A stretch of 64,000 nt of DNA from Peribacillus saganii (GTDB lineage: Bacteria > Bacillota > Bacilli > Bacillales > DSM-1321), in contig NZ_QVTE01000015.1 in assembly GCF_003429095.1 (NCBI RefSeq), positions 1 through 64,000 of the forward strand, in the 5' to 3' direction. Position numbers and translations under genes: made by a program. This document shows, piece after piece, positions 37,262 to 45,838 of the stretch (position 1 is its first letter; each line of letters begins with the position of its first letter). The notes below the pieces were generated by a model, which did not search any database, was not told the origin of the DNA, and saw only the letters and a program-made list of their open reading frames with translations.

Positions 37262-38139
37262 ACGACCACCCCTTCCCTTGCTCGTTTAACTGCTGTATGT
37301 AATGCCCTTTGCAATAGTACGCCTGTTAGGTAGCGCCGATACTCCTTGGAGCCATGAATATCTCCTTCAGGATCAAGGTCTTCTAATTGCAGGGTGGCTG
37401 CTTCTTTTAATATCGTTTCATTAGGTTCTTTTCCTATTAAAAACTCTTCTGTTTCCAGTGGAACGAAAGGAACGGCATTGGCTCCTCCTAAAGCAATTTG
37501 TGCTTCGGCCACTTTCCCATCTTTATCAAGATTTATAACAGCGGCCACTTCGACTAGCGCGAAATCTCCATGTCTTCTGGCCACTTCTTCAAATGCATAT
37601 CCACTGTTCTTGTTTAATTTAGGAAATCTGATTCCTTTAATTAATTGATCAGGTTCTAAAGATGTTAACAGATAGCTGAGGAAAAATTCTTCTGGTGTGA
37701 GAGTAAACTCATCTTCTTTGGATGCGACAACAATTTCCCCCCTCAACGCTGTTAAGATACACGGCAGTTCTGCAGATGGGTCGGCATGGGCAATGCTCCC
37801 GCCTATTGTTCCCCTGCTTCTTATTTGTGTATGACCGACCCAGCGAATCCCTTCTGTAAGAAGCGGGCATTTTTCTTTAATTAATTCTGATTTTTCTACA
37901 TCCACATGGCGGGTCATGCCGCCTATAACTATTGCGTCCTCTTCTTCTTTGATTCCATGTAATTCTTTTACTCTGCCAATATCGATGATGTACCGAGGGG
38001 TCGAAAGCCTCATGTTAAGTAAAGGAATCAGACTTTGACCACCTGACATGATTTTGGCATCCTCCCCGTATTCTGCTAGCAAATCTAAAGCTTCTGCTAG
38101 ATCGTTCGGCCTCAGATAGGAAAACTTTGGCGGTTTCAT
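37258..38139 (-). CDS. Molybdenum hydroxylase FAD-binding subunit (CoxM-like)
   Basis: A 293-residue FAD subunit of the VAO/PCMH fold. FAD-binding segments AKIMSGGQSLIPLLNMRL and TIGGSIAHADPSAELPC are present. The start at 38139 is set by GGAGG before the ATG; an earlier ATG lacks one. The order M-S-L matches CO-dehydrogenase operons rather than the xdhABC order. The electron acceptor may be quinone through the CoxG-like protein nearby (inference). Confidence 0.92.
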   Translation of the reverse strand: MKPPKFSYLRPNDLAEALDLLAEYGEDAKIMSGGQSLIPLLNMRLSTPRYIIDIGRVKELHGIKEEEDAIVIGGMTRHVDVEKSELIKEKCPLLTEGIRWVGHTQIRSRGTIGGSIAHADPSAELPCILTALRGEIVVASKEDEFTLTPEEFFLSYLLTSLEPDQLIKGIRFPKLNKNSGYAFEEVARRHGDFALVEVAAVINLDKDGKVAEAQIALGGANAVPFVPLETEEFLIGKEPNETILKEAATLQLEDLDPEGDIHGSKEYRRYLTGVLLQRALHTAVKRAREGVVV

Positions 38140-38182
38140 ACTTATGACCTCCATTACCTGGTTTCAGATGTGTAGTGCAAAA

Positions 38183-38938
38183 TTAATACTTGCCCGACAA
38201 TAAACTTCCAGCATTCGGAACTTTCGTTTCGAGCTCTAATTGCTTCAATATTTTATATACAGTGGCAGTTCCAGCAGACAAGACAGGTAATCCAAGCTGA
38301 TCCTCGGCTTTCTGAATTGCCGGAAGTGATGGCATTTGTACACAGGCTGAGAGAACAACTGCGTCCGCTCCTTCAATATTTAGCTTTTTAGCGATTTCAG
38401 GCAGGTTATCAGGATTCAATCGTCCTACCTCTAAATTATCCGCCACCTCTAAACTGATCGAATCGATTACTTCGATTCCACTCTGCTCGATATAATCCAC
38501 GACCATTTGAGTAAGAGGCTTCATATATGGAGTAATGATCGAAACTCTTTTGGCATTCATGATTTTCAAACAATCGACAAGTGCCCCTGCACTGCTGATC
38601 ACAGGAGCGCCGCCGCCATTTTCTGCTGTTGCTGCATGAAGCCGTTCTTCCGAAGCTTTATGATAGCCTGCACCCTGGCACATGATTGCGACAAGGCATG
38701 CATAGGCAAGTACATCGCAGCGCGCATCGGATAACTCAACTGCACAGCGATCACTATCCTTATCCATTTCAGAGAGCTCTTCTTTAGACACGTGCTTCAT
38801 TCTCATTCTGCTGGAATGAAAAGTAAATGTTTCGTCTGGAAATTCGTTGATTCTTGAGTTTAGCATTGCTGGTATTTCGGTTTCCATTGTTGTATTTGAG
38901 CTTGGTACAATTAGCCCAACACGGTAATTTTTGGCCAT
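38183..38938 (-). CDS. Maleate isomerase (maleate cis-trans isomerase)
   Basis: A 251-residue member of the Asp/Glu racemase superfamily that converts maleate to fumarate. It carries the family hallmark VPSSNTTMETEIPAML, FHSSRMRMKHVS, and the two catalytic cysteines in YACLVA and SACVQMPSLP. Maleate is the end product of nicotinate, picolinate and gentisate-like pathways, so this gene anchors the interpretation of the island. It is placed directly before the hydroxylase genes. Confidence 0.93.
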   Translation of the reverse strand: MAKNYRVGLIVPSSNTTMETEIPAMLNSRINEFPDETFTFHSSRMRMKHVSKEELSEMDKDSDRCAVELSDARCDVLAYACLVAIMCQGAGYHKASEERLHAATAENGGGAPVISSAGALVDCLKIMNAKRVSIITPYMKPLTQMVVDYIEQSGIEVIDSISLEVADNLEVGRLNPDNLPEIAKKLNIEGADAVVLSACVQMPSLPAIQKAEDQLGLPVLSAGTATVYKILKQLELETKVPNAGSLLSGKY

Positions 38939-38954
38939 AATATTTCATCCACCT

Positions 38955-39563
38955 TTATTTGTTTTTTACCATTTCCTGTGCCTTTACATAATCATCCGGA
39001 GTATCGATATCAAAGCCCCAATCAGTCTGATTGAAATCTAGTTTACTAACCTTATCCCAATGTTTTTTGATTAATGACTTACCTCCCGTATCACCCTCAA
39101 GATTAGCGAATTCAGGAAATAATGAGGAAGGGAACAGAATAGGGTGTCCTTCCATTGCGCTATATACTGGACGAACAATAGAACGACTGCCATCTGCTTT
39201 GAATTTATTAGCCATATTTTGAATGACTGTTACATCGACAAATGGCTGGTCTGCAAGTAAAATAAATACTCCCTCTACCTTGCAATCCAGCTGTGAAACT
39301 CCTAATCTTAGTGATGTTCCCATCCCTTCCTGATACTGTTTATTCTCGAGGACTATGACATTTGGATAGGAAGATAAGTATTTTTCATACTGTTGCTTAT
39401 TGTTTCCAACCACTAGTATAATGGGATCCAATTTAGCCCTTATAGCTAAATCTACACTATGCAGAAATAATGGATTTCCATCCAGAGAGAGAAACTGTTT
39501 AGCTTCACCCATTCTCCTCGCCAGGCCAGCAGCTAATATAACTGCACCTATTGTTAGCTTCAT
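38955..39563 (-). CDS. MocA-like molybdenum cofactor cytidylyltransferase
   Basis: A 202-residue nucleotidyltransferase with the start AVILAAGLARRMGEAKQFL and the metal site LLADQPFVD. MocA/MobA relatives attach CMP or GMP to molybdopterin. CO-dehydrogenase-type hydroxylases use the cytosine dinucleotide, so MocA is the better name in this operon. Four bases separate it from the CoxG-like gene. Confidence 0.88.
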   Translation of the reverse strand: MKLTIGAVILAAGLARRMGEAKQFLSLDGNPLFLHSVDLAIRAKLDPIILVVGNNKQQYEKYLSSYPNVIVLENKQYQEGMGTSLRLGVSQLDCKVEGVFILLADQPFVDVTVIQNMANKFKADGSRSIVRPVYSAMEGHPILFPSSLFPEFANLEGDTGGKSLIKKHWDKVSKLDFNQTDWGFDIDTPDDYVKAQEMVKNK

Positions 39564-39567
39564 AGCA

Positions 39568-40011
39568 TCAAACAGATGCTTTAATTTCTTTTTGAATATC
39601 TTTAAAAAACTTTCCAGCTAAAAATTTCGCAACCCCAGCGAGCACCCGGTTTCCAACACTCGCAATCATACCGCCGACAATAGCATCGCATTTCCATTCC
39701 AGTATGGAGCCATTCTCAGTTTCTACTAGTCTGCAGTCCATCTTAGCATCCACATGTCCAGGTGAGCCGCTTCCGGTTGCATGCAAGATATAGTAGTTTG
39801 GTTTGTCAACATCCTCAATTTTTACTTTTCCTATATACTCGCCCTTTACTGCTGCTACTCCCAGTTTTAACACAACATCATATTCTCCATTTCCTGTCAG
39901 CACTAATTCCTGGCAGCCAGGGATCACCTTTTTTAGAATCTCCTCGTCGTGTAGAGTGTCCCAGAGGTTATCGATTGGTAAATTAAATTTAGCTTCTCCT
40001 TCTATGTTCAT
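39568..40011 (-). CDS. CoxG-like SRPBCC-domain protein
   Basis: A 147-residue START/SRPBCC-fold protein: NIEGEAKFNLPIDNLWDTLHDEEILKKVIPG and GSPGHVDAKMDCRL are typical of CO dehydrogenase subunit G. CoxG tethers the hydroxylase to the membrane and links it to quinones. This copy ends soon after the SRPBCC domain, with no hydrophobic C-terminal helix, and so resembles short CoxG forms. Confidence 0.87.
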   Translation of the reverse strand: MNIEGEAKFNLPIDNLWDTLHDEEILKKVIPGCQELVLTGNGEYDVVLKLGVAAVKGEYIGKVKIEDVDKPNYYILHATGSGSPGHVDAKMDCRLVETENGSILEWKCDAIVGGMIASVGNRVLAGVAKFLAGKFFKDIQKEIKASV

Positions 40012-40084
40012 CCGTAAAACACCTCTTATTTTCTATAAATTAAAATACTGAAAATTTTTTGATGAAAATTCGTATAATTACCGA

Positions 40085-41107
40085 TTAAGAATAATATTGA
40101 TGTGGAACCTGAAGAAGTTCATCAATTGGCTTATTCGCCATTGCAGCTAGCTTCGTAAACGCATCATTCGAATTCAGATCAATTCCGATAAGTGTGAGAT
40201 AAGGTTCGCTTTGATATTCTGCAAAAGGTTCCCATGCTATTCGGGTGCCAAAATATTGCACAAGATACGGAGTCTCTTCGCCTTCCAGAAAAACAAACCC
40301 TTTTGCCCTTATTAAATTAGGTTTTAGAATGGAAAGATAGTTTTCAATAAATGCTTTCGTTACTCTTAAATTGATGGGTATGGCAATGGTTGACATATAG
40401 TCGAAAGACAGCTGTACATCTTCTTCCGCTATTGGTGTCTGATCGTAAGGTGTGGGGTAAACTTCTGAAAATTTCGATTCATTTCCTGAGAGTATTTTGT
40501 TTAAATCTACTTGACTGAAAGTGGTAAACTGTATCGCTGCATCTCTGTTTACGTCTCTTATTCTTGTTTCTATTTCATTTTTGGCAATGCCATCAACAAG
40601 ATCCAGCTTATTTACAATGATCATATCGGCAACTGATATTTGCTTGCTGAGTGTCCTGTCGACATTGGCTCCAATGGAAGAGTAGCGTTCGTTTAGATAA
40701 GCTTCTGCATCCACAACTGTAACAACATTTTTTAAATATACTTTCGAAATGATTTCTTTTTTCGTCATTTCGATCATAACTTCCTCGGGATTTGCTAAAC
40801 CAGTTAATTCGACAAAAATGATTTCCGAATCCGTTTTAAGCAATTCGTCAAAGCATGCAACGATTTCACTTTTCTTACTGCAGCATACACAGCCGCCCAG
40901 CAATGTTTGGACGCTAGAACTGCTTTTACCGCCAAGTATATATCCATCGATATCCATTTTTCCAAATTCGTTAATCAGCATTCCAGATCTAATACCTTTG
41001 TGTTCAGCCTGCTGAAGCAAGTGCAATAATAATGTTGTTTTTCCGCTACCTAAAAACCCGCTGAGAATAACTACAGGAATGCGTTTCAACTGATTCACCC
41101 CAAGCAA
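40085..41107 (-). CDS. CobW/P47K-family GTPase metallochaperone
   Basis: A 340-residue G3E GTPase with P loop VILSGFLGSGKTTLLLHLL, metal-binding motif GGCVCC, the switch segment FVELTGLANPEEV and NKLD. A C-terminal CobW_C domain follows. Such proteins deliver Zn, Fe or Co to client enzymes. It sits between the dioxygenase small subunit and CoxG, so likely clients are the Rieske oxygenase, the alcohol dehydrogenase or the hydroxylase; no zinc-limitation (Zur) site was seen. Confidence 0.88.
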   Translation of the reverse strand: MLGVNQLKRIPVVILSGFLGSGKTTLLLHLLQQAEHKGIRSGMLINEFGKMDIDGYILGGKSSSSVQTLLGGCVCCSKKSEIVACFDELLKTDSEIIFVELTGLANPEEVMIEMTKKEIISKVYLKNVVTVVDAEAYLNERYSSIGANVDRTLSKQISVADMIIVNKLDLVDGIAKNEIETRIRDVNRDAAIQFTTFSQVDLNKILSGNESKFSEVYPTPYDQTPIAEEDVQLSFDYMSTIAIPINLRVTKAFIENYLSILKPNLIRAKGFVFLEGEETPYLVQYFGTRIAWEPFAEYQSEPYLTLIGIDLNSNDAFTKLAAMANKPIDELLQVPHQYYS

Positions 41108-41130
41108 TGTATAAACTGTAAAGGAGATAT

Positions 41131-41613
41131 TTACACTATAAAACTTAAATTTCCAATGAATTCGTTATTATTGATTAATTCCACTTTCTTTGAGGCGATT
41201 TTCCAGGTACCACCCTGTGATCTTAACTGATGCTCAAATCTGCCTGACCAAATAGTTTGAATGCTTCTTCTTAATTCAACGAGAATGAAGTTCGAAGACA
41301 CCACTACCTTCTGGTCATCACTTTCAAGAATTTTTACGTTTGTAATCAAATGCCGTGTTCTTGATTTTGGTTCTTGGCCATACGCTAAACCGCTTTCGAG
41401 CCGCCAAACCCGTTCTTCTAAACGTTCTCTGTCGTCGTAAATAATAGACACATGTGTGTTGGGATCTATATGGTCCTTGTTGGAGGGGATCCAATAGATG
41501 CCGTCTTCTGTAAATAGATCGAGCCATTCGCTGAACTTTTCTTCATTAATTAAAAATGCTTCGTGTATTAGAAAATCTTCAATTTCCTTTCTTTCTACCA
41601 TAACCGTATTCAT
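41131..41613 (-). CDS. Aromatic-ring-hydroxylating dioxygenase, small (beta) subunit
   Basis: A 160-residue protein of the NTF2-like cone fold: EIEDFLIHEAFLINEEKFSEWLDLFTEDGIYWIP is the standard start of BenB/XylY-type beta subunits, followed by RLESGLAYGQEPKSRTRHLITNV. It pairs with the Rieske alpha subunit, whose gene ends 21 bases upstream. It has no catalytic centre itself. Confidence 0.93.
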   Translation of the reverse strand: MNTVMVERKEIEDFLIHEAFLINEEKFSEWLDLFTEDGIYWIPSNKDHIDPNTHVSIIYDDRERLEERVWRLESGLAYGQEPKSRTRHLITNVKILESDDQKVVVSSNFILVELRRSIQTIWSGRFEHQLRSQGGTWKIASKKVELINNNEFIGNLSFIV

Positions 41614-41634
41614 ACATTTTGCCTCCTTTACAGT

Positions 41635-42810
41635 CTAAGATATACTTCCTGCGGTCATTAGACGCTTCCATTCCTTATAAAGTGCCCTTGCTGATACCTC
41701 ATCACTGGAGGTAGCGGTAATTATACCCTGTTCATCCACTTCTTCACGGTTCATACCACGGCTTATTTCCAGCCATTCACCGTCAGGCCCCTTAGCTTTT
41801 AGGCCTTCAGCTACACGATCAAAGCCTACTTCAAGATCATCAACCGTTCCAAAGCCAGCAGGTCCATAAAAACCCTCATGTTTTCTTAATCTTTCAGCAT
41901 TTTCTTCTACGGATACCCCTTTTAACATGATCGGATAAAGGAAAACGTGTGTTTTATTTACAGATATTGGACGTGTAACGCGTACCTGTGAACCTAAGAA
42001 TCCGAGATTAGGGAATACAATCAGGTTAAATGGCAATGCTCCAATCCCCAGGTCGCCACCTAATTCATACAGGGAATGCCCGTTGCCCAGGTCACGAATT
42101 TTCTCAGATTTATGCATTCTGTTAAAGTTAATTTTCTTTCCTGTTTTTTTGCTTAAAATATTGAAGAAGCTTCTGTGTGTTACACTTAAATGATAAGGAT
42201 CAATTGTGTTCTCAATTTGAAGCTTCCAATTTCCATCGAAACTATATTTGTGTGCACCTGCATTCAGTGCGATTCCATCTGGACCTGTTCCTACAATGTA
42301 GTCAATATATGGACGGGCGTGCCCAAGATGTTCTTCCAGACTTGGTCCTTCTTCACTTAAACTGGCAAAGATAAATCCTTGATAAATCCCTACCCTTGGA
42401 ACTTTTATAAGCCCCATCTTACAGCGGTCGAAATGCTCATCATATCCATCCTGAAAAGGCATACCGGTTAAATCTCCGTTATTGGAATAGGTCCACCCAT
42501 GGTAAGCACAGCGGAAGAAGTTGGCGTTCCCGGTCTCTTGCTGGCAAACTGTTGCAGCACGGTGCCGGCAGCGGTTAAACAAGACAAAGATTTCCTCCGT
42601 ATCAGAATCCCTTGTTACAATAAGAGGATGTTCACCGATTACTGTTGTCTTATAATCTCCCGGATTGGCAATTTCACTTTCGTGGGCAACAAACACCCAA
42701 GTTTTTTCAAAAATCCGTGTCATTTCTAATTGGAAGATTTCTTCTTCGTTATAAATATCTCCATGAACAGCTCCATCTTTGACTAACTCTTCAATATTAA
42801 TGGTTTTCAT
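41635..42810 (-). CDS. Rieske non-heme iron dioxygenase, large (alpha) subunit
   Basis: A 391-residue catalytic subunit, closest in pattern to benzoate/anthranilate-type oxygenases. The Rieske cluster ligands are Cys81-x-His83 and Cys101-x2-His104. The iron site is Asn201, Asp204, His207, His212 (NTIDPYHLSVTH). The cluster lacks a ferredoxin or reductase gene in this window, so the electron donor must come from elsewhere. The substrate is unknown; oxidation of the ring, or of an intermediate formed by the molybdenum hydroxylase, is likely. Confidence 0.92.
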   Translation of the reverse strand: MKTINIEELVKDGAVHGDIYNEEEIFQLEMTRIFEKTWVFVAHESEIANPGDYKTTVIGEHPLIVTRDSDTEEIFVLFNRCRHRAATVCQQETGNANFFRCAYHGWTYSNNGDLTGMPFQDGYDEHFDRCKMGLIKVPRVGIYQGFIFASLSEEGPSLEEHLGHARPYIDYIVGTGPDGIALNAGAHKYSFDGNWKLQIENTIDPYHLSVTHRSFFNILSKKTGKKINFNRMHKSEKIRDLGNGHSLYELGGDLGIGALPFNLIVFPNLGFLGSQVRVTRPISVNKTHVFLYPIMLKGVSVEENAERLRKHEGFYGPAGFGTVDDLEVGFDRVAEGLKAKGPDGEWLEISRGMNREEVDEQGIITATSSDEVSARALYKEWKRLMTAGSIS

Positions 42811-42830
42811 CCTATCATCACCTGTCTTCC

Positions 42831-43928
42831 TTAAAATTTTTCATTTACCACAGCAACGTGGATACAGCCATCTTCACCATATGCATGTGTCCTTACAGCC
42901 TTTGCCGCTTCTTCAACTGGAAAGCTGTGTGTCACCATCTTTTCAAGAGGGTATTTTCCTGATTCAATAACACGTAAGGCAACTCCGACTGCACTTGTCG
43001 GCCGTCCCAAAACTCCTTTAATTGTAAGGAGTTTCCATGTGATTTTACTGGACATTAAATTCTGAGATAACTTTTCATCAGTTCCAGAATGTACGACGGT
43101 AGCACGCAATCCTGCTAAATCCAAAGCAGCAACCAGCTGCTGTGGAGCTGTTGCAGCGTTGATAACGGTGTCTGCCATTTTTCCATTTGTAACTTCGTAA
43201 ACCTCTTTCACAAGATCCTGAGTATCAGCAAAAAAAGTATGGTCAGCTCCAAATTCCTTCGCCATCTTTAATCGATGTTCGTCCTTCGACATACCTGTGA
43301 CAATAATCTTTCCAGCCCCCGCTTCTTTCGCCCCAATAACTGCACCAAGACCCATTGGACCCGGACCTTGAATCAAGACAGTATCTCCAACTTTTGTATT
43401 ACCTACTTCTTGGACCCAATGTATCCCATTGGAAATCGGGATATACAATTGTAAAAGCTCCGGTGACACATTAGGACTTGCTTTATGGATAATAGAATTA
43501 GGGTGCAGGTACATATATTCAGCAAACCCGCCCCAAAGCGCTGTTTTTTCATTGTTAATATTCATTGCGCCATAGCGTAAATCAAAACATTGTCGGTAGT
43601 TTCCGGTTAGGCAGTTATTACAGGCGCCGCAAGGAATGTACTCTTCTACGACAACCCTGTCTCCTTCTTTTACCCCCCAGCGCTCCGCAGCTTTATGTCC
43701 CAAGTTCTTTACACGCCCAACTATTTCATGGCCAATCACACAGGGTAGCTGGAATACGCCATTACCTCCATATAAATAAGCTTCACTATCAAAACCGCAA
43801 ACTCCACACGCTTCTACATGAAGCAATGCATCATTATCACCTGTTTCCGGTATCGGAAACTCCATTATTTCAATAGTCTCTTTTTCTGTAAGAACAGCAG
43901 CTTTAACTTTAACAGTCATATTAAACAC
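42831..43928 (-). CDS. Zinc-dependent alcohol dehydrogenase
   Basis: A 365-residue medium-chain dehydrogenase/reductase. It has catalytic zinc residues in ACGVCGFDSEAYL and GHEIVG, the structural zinc cysteines in CGACNNCLTGNYRQC, and the NAD-binding QGPGPMGLGAVIGAKEAGA. It could oxidise a dihydrodiol or an alcohol formed by the dioxygenase. Its gene follows the small operon-leading gene by about 50 bases and precedes the dioxygenase. Confidence 0.92.
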   Translation of the reverse strand: MFNMTVKVKAAVLTEKETIEIMEFPIPETGDNDALLHVEACGVCGFDSEAYLYGGNGVFQLPCVIGHEIVGRVKNLGHKAAERWGVKEGDRVVVEEYIPCGACNNCLTGNYRQCFDLRYGAMNINNEKTALWGGFAEYMYLHPNSIIHKASPNVSPELLQLYIPISNGIHWVQEVGNTKVGDTVLIQGPGPMGLGAVIGAKEAGAGKIIVTGMSKDEHRLKMAKEFGADHTFFADTQDLVKEVYEVTNGKMADTVINAATAPQQLVAALDLAGLRATVVHSGTDEKLSQNLMSSKITWKLLTIKGVLGRPTSAVGVALRVIESGKYPLEKMVTHSFPVEEAAKAVRTHAYGEDGCIHVAVVNEKF

Positions 43929-43980
43929 TCCTCTATATTCACCTTAAAAGGTTAGATACAATTAATAGAAATAATCCGGA

Positions 43981-44208
43981 TTAATCCTCATCGTCTGTTT
44001 CGTTAATCCACCTTGTTTGTGACGGATCCAGAAAACTAGTAAGTTCTTTATGAGTACTCCATAATAAGCATTCCAGCTCCAGAGGATCAAAGAAAGAAGT
44101 TTTACCAGTGCGGACGTCCGTTATCATAAGCCTGTCTCCGTTAGCAGATTGATCTACCTGAACAGAGACATAAGCAAATTCATTTTTTAGCATAAAAACT
44201 TCAGACAT
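43981..44208 (-). CDS. Small acidic protein leading the catabolic operon, unknown function
   Basis: A 75-residue soluble protein (MSEVFMLKNEFAYVSVQV... ending NETDDED), beta-rich at the start and acidic at the end; one cysteine, no metal motif. AGGTGG six bases before the ATG at 44208 sets the start; the longer frame has none. It is the first gene after operator A, so it is induced with the whole 20-kb operon. I do not recognise a family; a regulatory or adaptor role for the dioxygenase is possible. Confidence 0.65.
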   Translation of the reverse strand: MSEVFMLKNEFAYVSVQVDQSANGDRLMITDVRTGKTSFFDPLELECLLWSTHKELTSFLDPSQTRWINETDDED

Positions 44209-44285
44209 ACATATCCACCTACACTCTTTCATATTTAAAGCAAATATACTGTGATGGTGCTATCTAAGCAGAATCTCCTGTTTTA

Positions 44286-44301
44286 GTTAGTACTAACTAA
44301 C
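44286..44301. promoter_or_regulatory. TetR operator A (GTTAGT-N4-ACTAAC)
   Basis: GTTAGTACTAACTAAC, within a perfect 18-base palindrome TTAGTTAGTACTAACTAA (44283-44300). It lies 78 bases before the first gene of the large catabolic operon and just past the end of the TetR gene. It shares its half-sites and spacing with operators B, C and D. Confidence 0.82.
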
Positions 44302-44318
44302 ATATTTAAAAATAAAAA

Positions 44319-44930
44319 TTACGTTTTGATTGCTTTTGCGAATTGTGCAACACTGCTTTCAATAAATTCCTCTTGGCTAAACGTTGTAATTTTGTCTTCT
44401 CCTGAAAAAGAACGAGAGATAAATGAGCCGTAATTCATCCAAATAAATGAGACAGCTAAAAGTTCAAAATTCATTTTGATAATCTTTCCGTTTTTATGCA
44501 TTTCCACAAAATAATGGACTAAAAATTCTTTAAGTTCCCTAGGATGCTTTGTAATTTTATCAAGAATGCTGGGAAGAGTATGTGTTTCTTTTACCGCAAT
44601 CTCGAAAATCTTTTTGTTCTTTTTCATAACTTCATGGTACTTTTTACTAATATGCAGAAGATCAATTTCTATCTCCCATACAAGATCTTCTTCAAAAATT
44701 CTCTTCATTGGAGCAGTAAAATAAAATCTTTCCATAACTTCTTCCAATATGTTAATCTTGCTCCTAAAATGCCGGTAAACGGTCATCTCACTTACTCCAG
44801 CCTTATCCGAAATTGCTTTTGTGGTAACCGATTTAAAACCCTTCTCTGACATTAGATCAATTGCTGCAAACAGTATCTTGTCATTCGTATTTAGAGAATC
44901 TTCCTTAGTAATTGTGCCGTTTAGATTCAA
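44319..44930 (-). CDS. TetR/AcrR family regulator, copy 1
   Basis: A 203-residue repressor-type regulator. The helix-turn-helix is at about 19-65 (FAAIDLMSEKGFKSVTTKAISDKAGVSEMTVYRHFRSK); the rest is a helical ligand-binding domain with KHPRELKEFLVHYF and MNYGSFISRSF. It is a clear paralogue of the TetR at 51.1 kb. The start is TTG behind GAGGTG. Operator B lies in its own leader and operator A just downstream, which suggests self-control and control of the 20-kb operon. Confidence 0.9.
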   Translation of the reverse strand: MNLNGTITKEDSLNTNDKILFAAIDLMSEKGFKSVTTKAISDKAGVSEMTVYRHFRSKINILEEVMERFYFTAPMKRIFEEDLVWEIEIDLLHISKKYHEVMKKNKKIFEIAVKETHTLPSILDKITKHPRELKEFLVHYFVEMHKNGKIIKMNFELLAVSFIWMNYGSFISRSFSGEDKITTFSQEEFIESSVAQFAKAIKT

Positions 44931-44978
44931 CTAATTTGCACCTCATTAAATGGTTAACATTATTAATTTAGTGTAAAT

Positions 44979-44994
44979 GTTAGTTATCACTAAC
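44979..44994. promoter_or_regulatory. TetR operator B
   Basis: GTTAGTTATCACTAAC, about 50 bases before the start codon of TetR copy 1. Same half-sites and N4 spacing as operators A, C and D. Confidence 0.8.
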
Positions 44995-45113
44995 TACCAT
45001 TAATATAATCTAGGCTATTTGTACTGTCAATAAGCTATTGGAAAATTGTAAATAAATATTATTTTCAGAATTAAATTGCAAAATAATTTTACTGGTTTAT
45101 AAATAAAAAGGAT

Positions 45114-45788
45114 CTAACAGCTGCTTATCTGCTCGCGTTTATTTAGCACGAATTGAAAAAAATCTTTCATATTGGCTTCCATATGATCTTTCATAGAGTT
45201 TTCCGCTGATATGGGATCCCCTGAAGCAATAGACTGAATAATCCGTTTGTGTTCATCCAGGAATTTTTCGTCTCTATGGTAGTTATGAAAAATCGAATTT
45301 CGGTAGTACATAAAAAGTCCAGATAGATTTTGGTATATGTTAATTAGTGTCAGATTATCTGAAGCATGCACTATCGCATTATGAAATAAAATATTATATT
45401 TAACTACGTTTTTATGATCATTTTCATACGTGGCTTTCTCCGATAGCTGAAGCAGTTCCTGAAGACGATCGATCAGAGGACTAGTAATGTTATTAGTTGC
45501 TAAGTTTGCAGCTAATATTTCTAATCCCGTCCTGCATTGATAGACTTCTTTGATATCTTTAATAGTAAATTTACGAATGATCTTTTGACTGCCCTCTTGC
45601 ATGATTAAGCCATCTTGTTCAAGCAGTCTAATAGCCTCCCTAATAGGGCTTCTGCTAACCCCTAATTCCTCAGATAATGCAGCTTCCACTATACTTTCAC
45701 CTGGAGTATAATCTCCATCGATTATCTTTGACCGAAGCACACCGTATACCTGAACATGCAAGGGTGTGTGTTTTGGAATCCTTGGCAT
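45114..45788 (-). CDS. GntR-family (FCD) transcriptional regulator
   Basis: A 224-residue regulator with an N-terminal winged helix (LRSKIIDGDYTPGESIVEAALSEELGVSRSPIREAIRLLEQDGLI) and a helical FCD ligand domain. His and Asp metal ligands are expected around HNAIVHASDN and EHKRIIQSI. AAGGGG before the ATG at 45788 sets the start; the longer frame runs into the TRAP permease gene. It lies at the 3' end of the TRAP operon and probably binds the palindrome upstream of dctP. Confidence 0.9.
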   Translation of the reverse strand: MPRIPKHTPLHVQVYGVLRSKIIDGDYTPGESIVEAALSEELGVSRSPIREAIRLLEQDGLIMQEGSQKIIRKFTIKDIKEVYQCRTGLEILAANLATNNITSPLIDRLQELLQLSEKATYENDHKNVVKYNILFHNAIVHASDNLTLINIYQNLSGLFMYYRNSIFHNYHRDEKFLDEHKRIIQSIASGDPISAENSMKDHMEANMKDFFQFVLNKREQISSC

Positions 45789-45838
45789 AACTTTCCCCTT
45801 TTCCTTTTCATGAAGAGTGAATAAAAGAGTTAACCACT

